Assembly: GCF_000421645.1 (NCBI RefSeq)
Contig: NZ_ATXK01000001.1
Span: 620,001 to 684,000, forward strand
Origin: Aurantimonas coralicida DSM 14790
Lineage (GTDB): Bacteria; Pseudomonadota; Alphaproteobacteria; Rhizobiales; Rhizobiaceae
Length of the DNA stretch: 64,000 nucleotides
Direction: 5' to 3'
Under the pieces are notes generated by a model. That model was not told where the DNA came from. It worked only from the letters and a program-made list of their open reading frames with translations, and did not search any database. Made by a program: the position numbers and the translations under genes. This document shows positions 54,757 through 63,827 of this stretch, piece after piece. Numbering within the stretch: the first letter of the stretch is position 1; the number at the start of each line of letters is the position of its first letter.

Positions 54757-56444
54757 CGCGAACTATTGCCATCGCGGGAGTCGACGGCGGCCACCAGCTC
54801 CTCACGCTCGCGCGGCAGGTAAACGGCGTGGTCCGTGCCAGGTCCGCCATTCTCCGCCTCCAGCCGAACCACGGCCTTCAGCATCGTCTCGCGCAGGCGG
54901 CACTGCATCGTCCAGCCGGTGGAGGGATCGGAGGCCGCCGCGAGGAACCAGACCAGCATGCCGGAACGGTCCTGGTCGACCACATAAACGTCGGCCGTCT
55001 CCCGGTTGATGACGTCATCGTCGTTCTGGACGAACTCCTGGAAGGCCTCGCGCAGCCGGTCGACATCGGCCCGGTGGTCGAGCCGCAGCGCCACGATCTT
55101 GGTGATGCTGGAATCCTGCTTGGTCCAGTTCTCGAAGGTGTGGGAGACCAGCTCGTTGACCGGCACGATCAGCCGCCGGTTGTCCCAGGTCTGAAGCTGA
55201 ATGTAGGTGAAGTTGATCTTCTCCACGTAGCACCACTGGTCGTCATAGAGCACCGCGTCGCCGATGCGGGCGGTCTTGGCCAGCGCGATCTGCAGGCTCG
55301 CCATGATGTTGGCCAGCACCGAGCGGGCGGCGAAGGCGAGCACCAGGCCGATCACCCCGGCCGAGGCCAGCAGCGAGAAACCGAGGGACTCGAACGCATT
55401 CGTCTGGATCAGCACCAGCGACACGCCGGCGCCCAGCGCCAGCACGATGGCGACGCGCCGGGCCGCCGAGATGTTGGTGTAGAGATCGCGCTGCTCGGCC
55501 GCTTCGGAATCGCCGAGCGCCTCGACGTTGCGCTGAACGACGCGGTCGAGGACGGCATCGACGATCCGCACGCCGATCATGGCCAGCGCGATGACGAACA
55601 GGGTCGATTGCAACGGCGTCAGGAACCGGTTCACCGCCCCGGAGAAGGTGAACAGCAGCGTGTTCACCAGCGAGAAGGTGCCGACGCAAGCCATCAGCGC
55701 GACCGGCATCTGGATGGAGTCGAGGATCCGCCGGGCGATGCGTGAGGGCTGCCGCCACTTCACCCGGCCGACCCAGGCATGAACCAGGAAGGCGGCGCCG
55801 ATGGCGATCAGGAGAACCAGCGGCAGCGCCACCACCTCCCACCAGGCCAGCGTCCAGAAGGCGCGTTCCCGCAAAAAGCCCGGCAGCGACTGCTCGAACC
55901 GGGTCGGCCCATAGATTTCATGGAGGGCCAGAATGTTGCCGACGGTCTGCCGGGAGAACAGCCAGACCGGCTCTCCATCCGCAGGCTTGACCCGCGCGAT
56001 CCGCACCGAGACCGGCCGATCCGGCAGTTCGAGGATCGCCAGCCGGATGTTGCGCCGTGGCTCTCCGGCCATCGGGTTCTCTGCCGCGACGTTGGTCGCC
56101 ATCGCGTCGGGCCGGTCCGACAGATCGCCCCAGTCGAGCCACATGCCGTTCTCGGCGATGTCGAACATCCGCTTCGCCAGCACCGGTCCCATCTCGGCCT
56201 GCAGCGCCGGGTCGATGTCGGAAAGGTCCAGCATATGGGCCGCCATCTCCCAGTTCCGGGCATTGGCGGCGGCGACGAAGCTCTCCATCATCCCCTGCGG
56301 GGTCTCGTGACCGATATAGGCCTCGGCCGGGGGCAGCCCGCTGTTCAGCGTGTCGATCTCGTAGTAACGGGTCGGCGCACTGTCCTGCGCGGCGGCACCG
56401 GTCAGCGTCGCGAGAAGGATGAAGAAGACGGCAAGCAAGCGCAT
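54741..56444 (-). CDS. Mechanosensitive ion channel, MscS family
   Basis: The 567-residue protein starts with a signal peptide (LLAVFFILLATLTGAAAQ), has a periplasmic domain of about 150 residues, then several spans and an MscS core (about 330-500) with SLLASAGVIGLVLAFAARSVLANIMA (the pore-lining TM3-like helix), followed by GDAVLYDDQWCYVEKINFTYIQLQTWDNRRLIVPVNELV of the beta domain. Long periplasmic start and extra spans suggest an MscM-like, not minimal MscS, channel. It releases solutes under membrane tension. It converges with the YitT gene and its 3' end overlaps it by 16 bases. Confidence 0.93.
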   Translation of the reverse strand: MRLLAVFFILLATLTGAAAQDSAPTRYYEIDTLNSGLPPAEAYIGHETPQGMMESFVAAANARNWEMAAHMLDLSDIDPALQAEMGPVLAKRMFDIAENGMWLDWGDLSDRPDAMATNVAAENPMAGEPRRNIRLAILELPDRPVSVRIARVKPADGEPVWLFSRQTVGNILALHEIYGPTRFEQSLPGFLRERAFWTLAWWEVVALPLVLLIAIGAAFLVHAWVGRVKWRQPSRIARRILDSIQMPVALMACVGTFSLVNTLLFTFSGAVNRFLTPLQSTLFVIALAMIGVRIVDAVLDRVVQRNVEALGDSEAAEQRDLYTNISAARRVAIVLALGAGVSLVLIQTNAFESLGFSLLASAGVIGLVLAFAARSVLANIMASLQIALAKTARIGDAVLYDDQWCYVEKINFTYIQLQTWDNRRLIVPVNELVSHTFENWTKQDSSITKIVALRLDHRADVDRLREAFQEFVQNDDDVINRETADVYVVDQDRSGMLVWFLAAASDPSTGWTMQCRLRETMLKAVVRLEAENGGPGTDHAVYLPREREELVAAVDSRDGNSSRQAAM

Positions 56445-56612
56445 CGGCGGGCCCGGAATGAGGGTTCGTGGTCGAGAAGTCTGCCTAACTAGGCAGCCGG
56501 GCCCCTTCGCCTAGCTTAGCAATTGCAGCAATGGCGATCCGGCACGCCGGAGCCCCTCCGCGAAACCGGTCCGCGGACGGATGCGGCCCATGAAACAAGG
56601 CAGCGCATTTCC

Positions 56613-57461
56613 ATGACAGCGACCATCTGGCTGACCGTTGCGGCAATGATCGCCTTTGCCGGCAACTCGCTGCTGGCGCGCCTTGCTCTCGCCGACGGCG
56701 CCATCGACGCGGCGGGCTTCACCGGCCTGCGGCTTCTCTCCGGCGCGCTGGTTCTGGCGTTCATCCTCCTGAAGGCGCGGGGCCACACACCGGTGCGCTG
56801 GCGCACGCTGGAAGGGAGCTGGGCGTCCGCACTGGCGCTCTTCATCTACGCCCTCGCCTTTTCCCTTGCCTATCTGAAGCTCGGCGCCGCCGTCGGTGCG
56901 CTGATCCTCTTCGCCGCGGTGCAGGCCTCGATGATCGGCTGGGGTCTCGTCCGGGGCGAGCGGCCCGGCACCCGCGAGGCGCTGGGTCTCGTCGTGGCGG
57001 CCGGGGCCTTCGTCTGGTGGCTGGTCCCCGGCCTTACCCGGCCCGATCCGCTCGGCACCGCGCTGATGATCGTCTCTGGCATCGCCTGGGGCGTCTATTC
57101 GCTGCGCGGTCGGGGCGCGGCCGACGCGACCCGCGCCACCGCCGGCAATTTCATCCGCACCGTTCCTTTAGCTCTTCCGCTCGTTGCGCTCTCGCTGTTC
57201 CAGGCGGGCATCGGCGGCGCCGGCGTCCTCATTGCCATCGTCTCGGGCGCCGTCACCTCCGGTCTCGGCTATGTCCTGTGGTACCGGGCGCTGAAGGGCC
57301 TGACGGCACTGTCGGCGGCCATCGTGCAATTGTCCGTGCCGATCATCGCCGCCCTGGGCGGCGTCCTGTTCCTCTCCGAGGATCTCGGCCTGCGCTTCGT
57401 CATCGCGGCCGGCCTCGTTCTCGGCGGCATCGCCTTCGCGCTTTCGACACGCCGACGCTGA
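56613..57461 (+). CDS. DMT superfamily transporter (EamA)
   Basis: The 282-residue protein has ten spans in two EamA repeats (about 1-135 and 145-280). Typical parts are FAGNSLLARLAL near span 1, GFTGLRLLSGALVLAFILL, LGAAVGALILFAAVQ in the first repeat, and ALKGLTALSAAIVQLSVPIIAALGGVLFL in the second. Drug/metabolite exporters of this group have broad or unknown substrates. The ATG at 56613 has AAGG about 13 bases upstream. Divergent from the MscS-type gene and followed after 39 bases by the helicase gene. Confidence 0.92.
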   Translation: MTATIWLTVAAMIAFAGNSLLARLALADGAIDAAGFTGLRLLSGALVLAFILLKARGHTPVRWRTLEGSWASALALFIYALAFSLAYLKLGAAVGALILFAAVQASMIGWGLVRGERPGTREALGLVVAAGAFVWWLVPGLTRPDPLGTALMIVSGIAWGVYSLRGRGAADATRATAGNFIRTVPLALPLVALSLFQAGIGGAGVLIAIVSGAVTSGLGYVLWYRALKGLTALSAAIVQLSVPIIAALGGVLFLSEDLGLRFVIAAGLVLGGIAFALSTRRR

Positions 57462-57500
57462 GACGGGACATCGGCGGGACGCGACACTATCTGAAGCGCT

Positions 57501-60089
57501 GTGACCGTTAGACCCGACCCCTTCCTGCCCGGCTCCGCGCCGTTCCCCCTGCCCGCGCCGTTCCTGGAATGGTTCGCGCGCAATGGCTGGAGCCCGCGTC
57601 CGCACCAGCTCGACCTCCTGGCCCGCGCCGAATCCGGCGCGTCGTCGCTGCTGATCGCGCCGACCGGGGCCGGCAAGACGCTGGCGGGCTTCCTGCCGTC
57701 CCTCGTCGATCTGCACCGCCGCGGCCGGCCGAAGCCCGGCACGCGGCCCTATGGCGTCCACACGCTCTACATCTCGCCGCTGAAGGCACTGGCCACCGAC
57801 ATCGCCCGCAACCTGGAAAAGCCCGTCACCGAGATCGGCCTGAAAGTGACCCTGGAGACCCGCACCGGCGACACCTCGCAGGTCCGCCGCCAACGCCAGA
57901 AACTGAAGCCGCCGGACATCCTCCTGACGACGCCCGAGCAGATCGCCCTGCTGATCGCCGGCAAGGATGCGCGCGGCTTCTTTTCGGACCTGCGCTACGT
58001 CATCTTCGACGAGCTGCATTCGCTTGTCACCTCCAAGCGCGGGCACCTTCTGTCGCTCGGCCTCGCACGCCTGCGCATGCTGCGCCCGGACATCCAGACC
58101 ATCGGCCTGTCGGCGACCGTGTCCGAGCCCGACGATCTGCGCCGCTGGCTGGTCTCGCAGGCGCCCGGCGGCGGCGTGGAGGAAATCGCGGACGCGGACG
58201 GCGTCCTGCCGGACGTCGCCCCAGACGCCGATCCTCGCCTGTCGGAGCTGATCACCGTCGCCGGTGGCGCCAAGCCGGAGATCACCATCCTGAAATCCTC
58301 CGAACGTGTGCCCTGGCAGGGGCACACGTCGCGCTACGCCATGCCGGAGATCTACGAGGCGATAAAGGCCCACAAGACGACGCTGCTCTTCGTGAACACC
58401 CGCTTCCAGGCCGAGATGCTGTTCCAGGAGCTGTGGCGGATCAATGACGAGACGCTGCCGATCGCGCTGCATCACGGCTCGCTGGATGTCGGGCAGCGGC
58501 GCAAGGTCGAGGCCGCCATGGCCGCCAACCAGCTGCGCGCCGTCGTCGCCACCTCGACGCTCGATCTCGGCATCGACTGGGGCGATGTCGACCTTGTCGT
58601 GCATGTCGGCGCGCCGAAGGGCGCCTCGCGTCTTGCCCAGCGGATCGGCCGCTCCAACCACCGCATGGACGAGCCGTCCAAGGCGATCCTCGTGCCGGCC
58701 AACCGCTTCGAGGTGCTCGAATGCCAGGCCGCACTCGACGCCAACTATCTCGGCGCGCAGGACACCCCCGCCATGCGCGACGGGGCGCTCGACGTCCTCG
58801 CCCAGCATGTCCTCGGCATGGCGGTGGCCGAACCGTTCCGGGCCGACGACCTCTATGCCGAGGTCACCACCGCCGCGCCCTATGCGAGCCTCGATCGCGA
58901 GACCTTCGACCGGGTGGTCGACTTCGTCGCCACCGGCGGCTACGCGCTTCGGGTCTACGAGCGCTACGCCAAGATCGTCCTCACCGAGGACGGCACCTGG
59001 CGGGTCAGCCATCCGCGCATCGCCCAGCAATACCGCATGAATGCCGGCACGATCCTCGACGCGCCATCGCTGCAGGTTCGGCTGATCCGGCGTCGCACCA
59101 AGAGTGCCATCGCCCGCGGCGGGCCGATCCTCGGCAAGATCGAGGAGGGCTTCGTCGAGGCGCTGGCGCCGGGCGACACCTTCTCCTTTTCCGGGCAGGT
59201 GCTGCGCTTCGAGACGATTCACGAGAACCAGTGCCTCGTCACCAAGGCGGTGTCGGAGGATTCCAAGATTCCTACCTATGCCGGCGGCAAGTTCCCACTG
59301 ACGATCTTTCTGGCGGCGCAGGTCCGGGCCATGCTGGCCGACCCGACGCGCTGGGGCGAACTGCCCGAGCAGGTGTCGGATTGGCTTGCCATCCAGCAGC
59401 GCAAGTCGCTGATCCCCGGCCCTGACGAGCTGCTGATCGAGACCTTTCCGAACGGCAAGCGCTTCTTCCTCGTCGCCTATCCTTTCGAGGGGCGGCTGGC
59501 GCACCAGACCCTCGGCATGCTGCTGACCCGCCGGCTGGAGCGGGCCCGTGCCAAGCCGCTCGGCTTCGTCGCCACCGACTATGCCATCTCGATCTGGGGC
59601 CGCGGCGACATGGGCGCGATGATCGCCGACGGCCGCCTGTCCCTCGATGCGCTGTTCGACGAGGACATGCTGGGCGACGATCTGGAAGCCTGGATGGCCG
59701 ATTCCTGGCTGCTCAAGCGGACCTTCCGGCAATGCGCGGTGATCTCGGGCCTGATCGAGAAGCGTCATCCGGGTCAGGAAAAGACCGGCCGCCAGGTCAC
59801 CGTCTCGGCCGATCTGGTCTACGACGTGCTGCGCGCCCACGAGCCGGATCACATCCTGATGCGCGCCACCTGGGCCGACGCCGCGACGGGCCTTCTGGAC
59901 GTCTCGCGGGTGTCGGACCTACTCGGCCGGATCAAGCACCACATCGTCCACAAGGACCTCGACCGGGTCTCGCCGCTGGCCGTGCCGATCATGCTGCAGA
60001 TCGGCCGTGAGAGCGTCATGGGCGAGGCGCGCGACGACCTTCTGGCCGAGGCTGCGGAAGAGGAACTCGTCCGCGCCGCCCTCGACTGA
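57501..60089 (+). CDS. Ligase-associated DNA damage response DEXH-box helicase (Lhr-like)
   Basis: The 862-residue helicase resembles Lhr proteins: Walker A IAPTGAGKTLAGFLPSL (about 51-67), the Walker B DELH in VIFDELHSL, SATVSEPDDLRRWL, and motif VI in RIGRSNHRMDEPSKA. The first 560 residues form the helicase domains; the rest has Lhr-type winged-helix and C-terminal regions. The length of about 860 fits the ligase-associated branch, as opposed to long Lhr (about 1500). Start is GTG 57501; no strong ribosome site is visible. A MBL exonuclease of the same set is 4 kb upstream; PdeM lies 3.7 kb beyond its end. Confidence 0.92.
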   Translation: MTVRPDPFLPGSAPFPLPAPFLEWFARNGWSPRPHQLDLLARAESGASSLLIAPTGAGKTLAGFLPSLVDLHRRGRPKPGTRPYGVHTLYISPLKALATDIARNLEKPVTEIGLKVTLETRTGDTSQVRRQRQKLKPPDILLTTPEQIALLIAGKDARGFFSDLRYVIFDELHSLVTSKRGHLLSLGLARLRMLRPDIQTIGLSATVSEPDDLRRWLVSQAPGGGVEEIADADGVLPDVAPDADPRLSELITVAGGAKPEITILKSSERVPWQGHTSRYAMPEIYEAIKAHKTTLLFVNTRFQAEMLFQELWRINDETLPIALHHGSLDVGQRRKVEAAMAANQLRAVVATSTLDLGIDWGDVDLVVHVGAPKGASRLAQRIGRSNHRMDEPSKAILVPANRFEVLECQAALDANYLGAQDTPAMRDGALDVLAQHVLGMAVAEPFRADDLYAEVTTAAPYASLDRETFDRVVDFVATGGYALRVYERYAKIVLTEDGTWRVSHPRIAQQYRMNAGTILDAPSLQVRLIRRRTKSAIARGGPILGKIEEGFVEALAPGDTFSFSGQVLRFETIHENQCLVTKAVSEDSKIPTYAGGKFPLTIFLAAQVRAMLADPTRWGELPEQVSDWLAIQQRKSLIPGPDELLIETFPNGKRFFLVAYPFEGRLAHQTLGMLLTRRLERARAKPLGFVATDYAISIWGRGDMGAMIADGRLSLDALFDEDMLGDDLEAWMADSWLLKRTFRQCAVISGLIEKRHPGQEKTGRQVTVSADLVYDVLRAHEPDHILMRATWADAATGLLDVSRVSDLLGRIKHHIVHKDLDRVSPLAVPIMLQIGRESVMGEARDDLLAEAAEEELVRAALD

Positions 60090-60111
60090 GCCGCGGCGCT
60101 GGCGATTCCGG

Positions 60112-60921
60112 CTAGGTCCGGATCTCGTCGGTCCAGACCTTGAAGCCCGTCAGCGTGTTCGGCCCGAAAGTATGGGTCAGCGGCACGTCGGAAGCGTCGC
60201 GCCCCTGCGCGATCAGGACGCGTCCCCAACGGGGCGCGTTGTTGCGCGGATCGAAGGTCCACCAGCGGCCCCCGAGATAGACCTCCATCCAGGCGGCGAA
60301 ATCCATCTCCCCATGGGGCGGCGCCAGCCCGATGTCGCTGATATAGCCGGTGCAGTAGCGGGTCGGGATGTTCATCGCCCGGCACATGGCGACGGCGAGA
60401 TGGGTGTAGTCGCGGCACACCCCCACCCGCTCCGAATAGGTTTCGGCCGCGGTGCGTGTCGGCCGGGAATATTCGTAGCCGAAGCGCACATGGTTGTGGA
60501 CGAAGTCGCAGATCGCCTGCACCCGCGGCCAACCGAGCGGCGTGTTGCCGAACAGCCGCCACGCTTCCTCCGACAGGAGATCGGTCTCGCAGTAGCGGCT
60601 GCCGAGGAGAAACAGCAGCGTATCGGCCGGCAGATCCTCGACGGCGTGTTGCACGGCGTCGAGGCCGACCGGATCGGACAGGCCGTCGTCGTGAATGATC
60701 CCGTCCGTGCCGAGCGTGAACGCCCCGGCGGGCGCGACCAGCCGGTTGCACCAATTGCCGAAACTGTCGCGGTAGTTCTCGATGTTCACCGATGGCGTGG
60801 TGACCAGATGGTCAGGCCGCTCGAGCGACCCGGCGCGCGAATAATGAACGTTGAGATTGATGATCATCGGCGTCGGCATCGGGAACTGGTAATTCAGTTC
60901 GCAGCCCAGTCGAATGCGCAT
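60112..60921 (-). CDS. Transglutaminase-like protein with altered His motif
   Basis: The 269-residue protein has an N-terminal bacterial beta domain and a transglutaminase-like core. The catalytic Cys is in VGVCRDYTHLAVAMCR (about residues 165-180). Instead of the usual H-A-W, the motif here is F-A-A-W in EMDFAAWMEVYLGGRWWTFD; the downstream Asp in TFDP is present. This gives a Cys-x-Asp pair with no obvious histidine. No signal peptide, so cytoplasmic. It starts at ATG 60921 (the N-terminus matches the family: MRIRLGCELNYQFP). Substrate unknown. Confidence 0.88.
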   Translation of the reverse strand: MRIRLGCELNYQFPMPTPMIINLNVHYSRAGSLERPDHLVTTPSVNIENYRDSFGNWCNRLVAPAGAFTLGTDGIIHDDGLSDPVGLDAVQHAVEDLPADTLLFLLGSRYCETDLLSEEAWRLFGNTPLGWPRVQAICDFVHNHVRFGYEYSRPTRTAAETYSERVGVCRDYTHLAVAMCRAMNIPTRYCTGYISDIGLAPPHGEMDFAAWMEVYLGGRWWTFDPRNNAPRWGRVLIAQGRDASDVPLTHTFGPNTLTGFKVWTDEIRT

Positions 60922-61124
60922 GCGCGCCCCTTTTCCCGAGCCTTGCCCACCCCGTTCCGCCCGGCCACGGCGGCGACGGTCTTCAGCTGTTGCAGGCCGC
61001 ACTGCCATGCAGCAGGACGCCGGACCCGGCGCCTCCGGCGGGGGCTCGGCCAACCTCTTCGGACCCTAGGCGCTCGCCAGGGGTTTGGCGAGGCATCGTT
61101 ATTGCGGCGGGCAGCCAGCTCGGC

Positions 61125-61973
61125 CTAGCGGAACATCAGCACCGGCCGCAGGCAGGAGCGGACGATCTCGCTGGTGGTCGAGCCGATGAAATAGCTGCGG
61201 ATGCGCGAATGGCCGTATGCACCCATGACGATCAGATCGATCTCGTCGCGCTCGACATGGGCGGCGATGACGGCGTCGGGCTCGCCCTTTTCCAGGATGC
61301 CGGTGGCGTCGTAGCCGGCAGCGTTCAGCGTCTCCACGGCCCGGTCGAGCCGGGGATCGCTTGTCTTGTCGGAGACCATCAGGAGTTCGCAGGCTGCGCC
61401 TTTGAGAAGCGGGCTGGCGACCAGATGGTCCAGCGCCTTGGCAACGCTCGGACCGCCGTCGAAGGCGACGAGGAAGCGCTTGACCGGCCGGAACGCCCGG
61501 GCGCTGACCAGCACCGGGCGTGTCGCACCGCGCAGGACGCGCTCCAGATTGGAGCCGAGATGCAGCTTGGCGAAATCGGCCGCCTCGCCGCGCTTGCCGA
61601 TGACCAGCAGCTCCGCGCCGCTTTCCTGCTCGCGAACCGTATCCACCAGATCGCCCGACAGGAGCCGTTCCGAGACGGTCTCGACGCCGCGGTCGCGCAG
61701 CCGCGCGGCGCCTTCCGAGAGCACCAGCCGGCCGCGCTTGCGGGCCAGCCGGCCCTTCTGCTCGTCGAACTCGGCCAGTTCCTTCAGAAGCTGCTCGCGC
61801 TCGCCGAGATCGAGGCTGCCGGAATAGTCCGCCGGCGCCGACGCCGTGTCGCGCCGCCCGATGACGTGCAGGAGATCGACCTCGGCCGACAGCCGTTCCG
61901 CCGCCCAGGCGGCGTTGTCGCAGACACTCTGCGAATATTGCGAACCGTCGACGAGTGCCAGGATCTTGGTCAT
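61125..61973 (-). CDS. Universal stress protein with two UspA domains
   Basis: The 282-residue protein has two UspA-like domains (1-145 and 150-282). The second domain carries the ATP-binding motif G-x2-G-x9-G-[ST] in GAYGHSRIRSYFIGSTTSEI. The start MTKILALVDGSQYSQSV is typical. Cytoplasmic. The SulP transporter gene lies upstream on the same strand, 112 bases away; SulP-Usp pairs are a common arrangement, and the Usp may regulate the transporter (inference). A GGGAGG ribosome site sits just before the ATG. Confidence 0.93.
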   Translation of the reverse strand: MTKILALVDGSQYSQSVCDNAAWAAERLSAEVDLLHVIGRRDTASAPADYSGSLDLGEREQLLKELAEFDEQKGRLARKRGRLVLSEGAARLRDRGVETVSERLLSGDLVDTVREQESGAELLVIGKRGEAADFAKLHLGSNLERVLRGATRPVLVSARAFRPVKRFLVAFDGGPSVAKALDHLVASPLLKGAACELLMVSDKTSDPRLDRAVETLNAAGYDATGILEKGEPDAVIAAHVERDEIDLIVMGAYGHSRIRSYFIGSTTSEIVRSCLRPVLMFR

Positions 61974-62085
61974 CTGGGTCCTCCCTTGCGCGGCGAGTGT
62001 TCTCGCCTGTCCTTCCGACGCGACCCGCAGGGCGGCCCCCGTCACAGTGACGGGAACCGGCCGGGTTCGCCCGCTTCCATGGGTA

Positions 62086-63585
62086 TTAGTGGCCCGGGGC
62101 CGTGTCCAGCGCGCCCGGCTTGTCGGCGACGCCGAGCCGGTCGACCAGGGTCGTGCTGGCCTCGTTCATGCCCAGCACCTCGACCTCGGTGCCCTCGCGT
62201 CGGAACTTGATCACAGCGCGGTCGAGCGCGCCGACCCCCGACAGGTCCCAGATATGGGCCCGCGAGACGTCGATGATCACCTTGTCGAGGGCTTCCTTGA
62301 AGTCGAAGGCGGCGGCGAAGTCCTCCGCCGAGGCGAAGAACACCTGCCCGATCACACGGTAGGTCCGCTCGCGGCCATCGCCCGACAGGGTCGAGGTGAC
62401 CGAGAAGATCTGCGCCACCTTGGAGGCGAAGAAGATGCCCGAGAGCATCACGCCGACAATGACGCCGATGGCGAGATTGTGCGTCCACACGACCGTGATG
62501 ACGGTCGCCAGCATGACGATCGACGAGCGCCGCGGATGGGTCTTCAGATTGACGATGGATTCCCAGGAGAAGGTACCGATCGACACCATGATCATGATGG
62601 CGACCAGCGCCGCCATCGGGATCACCGCCACCCAGTCGCCGAGAACGACGATCAGGAACAGAAGCGTGACGCCGGCGAAGAAGCAGGACAGCCGCCCACG
62701 GCCGCCCGATTTCACGTTGATCACCGACTGGCCGATCATCGCGCAGCCCGCCATGCCGCCGAAGAAGCCGGTGACGGTGTTGGCGATGCCCTGGCCGTAG
62801 CATTCCTGGTTCTTGTTCGAACCGGTGTCGGTCAGATCGTCCACCACCTGGGCCGTCATCAGCGACTCCAGCAGGCCGACCACCGCGATGCCCGCCGAAT
62901 AGGGCAGGATGATCTGCAGCGTCTCGAGCGTGAACGGCACGTCCGGGATGAAGAAGGTCGGCAGCGAGGACGGCAGGTCACCCATATCGCCGACGACGCG
63001 CAGGTCGAGGCCGAAGGTCAGCGACAGCGCGGTCAGGACGACGATCGTCACCAGCGGCGACGGCACCGCCGTGGTGATGCGCGGCAGCAGGTAGATGATG
63101 GCCAGACCCAGCGCGACCATGGCGTAGGTGATCGACGGCACCCCGACGAGTTCGGGGATCTGCGCCATGAAGATCAGGATCGCCAGGGCGTTGACGAAGC
63201 CGGTCATCACCGAGCGCGAGACGAAGCGCATAGCGTTGCCGAGCTTCAGGACGCCCGCCAGCAGCTGCAGCAGTCCGGCGAGGATCGTCGCGGCAAAGAG
63301 ATACTGCAGGCCGTGATCGGCCACCAGCGTGATCATCAGGACGGCCGTGGCCGCCGTCGCGGCCGAAATCATGCCCGGTCGGCCGCCGAAGATCGAGGTG
63401 AGGACGGCGATCGAGAAGGAGGCGTAGAGGCCGACCTTCGGGTCGACGCCGGCGATGATCGAGAAGGCGATGGCCTCGGGGATCAGGGCGAGCGCCACGA
63501 CGAGACCGGACAACAGGTCGCCGCGGATATTGCCAAGCCAGTCGGCGGAAAGGGTGCGAGTCGAGAACATCGGCTCCAGGAACAT
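62086..63585 (-). CDS. SulP family anion transporter with STAS domain
   Basis: The 499-residue protein has a transmembrane domain of about twelve spans (1-410), with the family segments LVVALALIPEAIAFSIIAGVDP, FGGRPGMISAATAATAVLM and SNKNQECYGQGIANTVTGFFGG, followed by a C-terminal STAS domain (about 420-490; IIDVSRAHIWDLSGVGALDRAV). SulP proteins take up sulfate, bicarbonate or other anions. A universal stress protein gene follows. Start choice is uncertain: ATG 63585 is taken, with GTG 63591 and ATG 63570 as alternatives; none has a strong ribosome site. Confidence 0.92.
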   Translation of the reverse strand: MFLEPMFSTRTLSADWLGNIRGDLLSGLVVALALIPEAIAFSIIAGVDPKVGLYASFSIAVLTSIFGGRPGMISAATAATAVLMITLVADHGLQYLFAATILAGLLQLLAGVLKLGNAMRFVSRSVMTGFVNALAILIFMAQIPELVGVPSITYAMVALGLAIIYLLPRITTAVPSPLVTIVVLTALSLTFGLDLRVVGDMGDLPSSLPTFFIPDVPFTLETLQIILPYSAGIAVVGLLESLMTAQVVDDLTDTGSNKNQECYGQGIANTVTGFFGGMAGCAMIGQSVINVKSGGRGRLSCFFAGVTLLFLIVVLGDWVAVIPMAALVAIMIMVSIGTFSWESIVNLKTHPRRSSIVMLATVITVVWTHNLAIGVIVGVMLSGIFFASKVAQIFSVTSTLSGDGRERTYRVIGQVFFASAEDFAAAFDFKEALDKVIIDVSRAHIWDLSGVGALDRAVIKFRREGTEVEVLGMNEASTTLVDRLGVADKPGALDTAPGH

Positions 63586-63827
63586 CTGCACGTCGTGCGC
63601 CTACAGTGGCCCCGGCGATGCCGGCCATGCGTGATCTGCACGAAATGTGATTGGCCGAGGGATAGGCGCCCGGCATAGCCACCTGCCGGGGCAGGTCCAT
63701 GTTGCGGCGCAAACATCGCCGATTGCGGCGGGCAAATCAACCCGCGACGAAATCCGCCTTGCCTTTGCCGGAATGCTCGGCTCCATAGAACGAAACGCGA
63801 ATCAAACGGCAAAACGGGACCTTGCGG

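Noticed and set aside
57168-59852. Long open frame (about 890 codons) on the minus strand, antisense to the helicase gene
   Set aside because: Fully antisense to helicase motifs; no domain and composition of a shadow frame.
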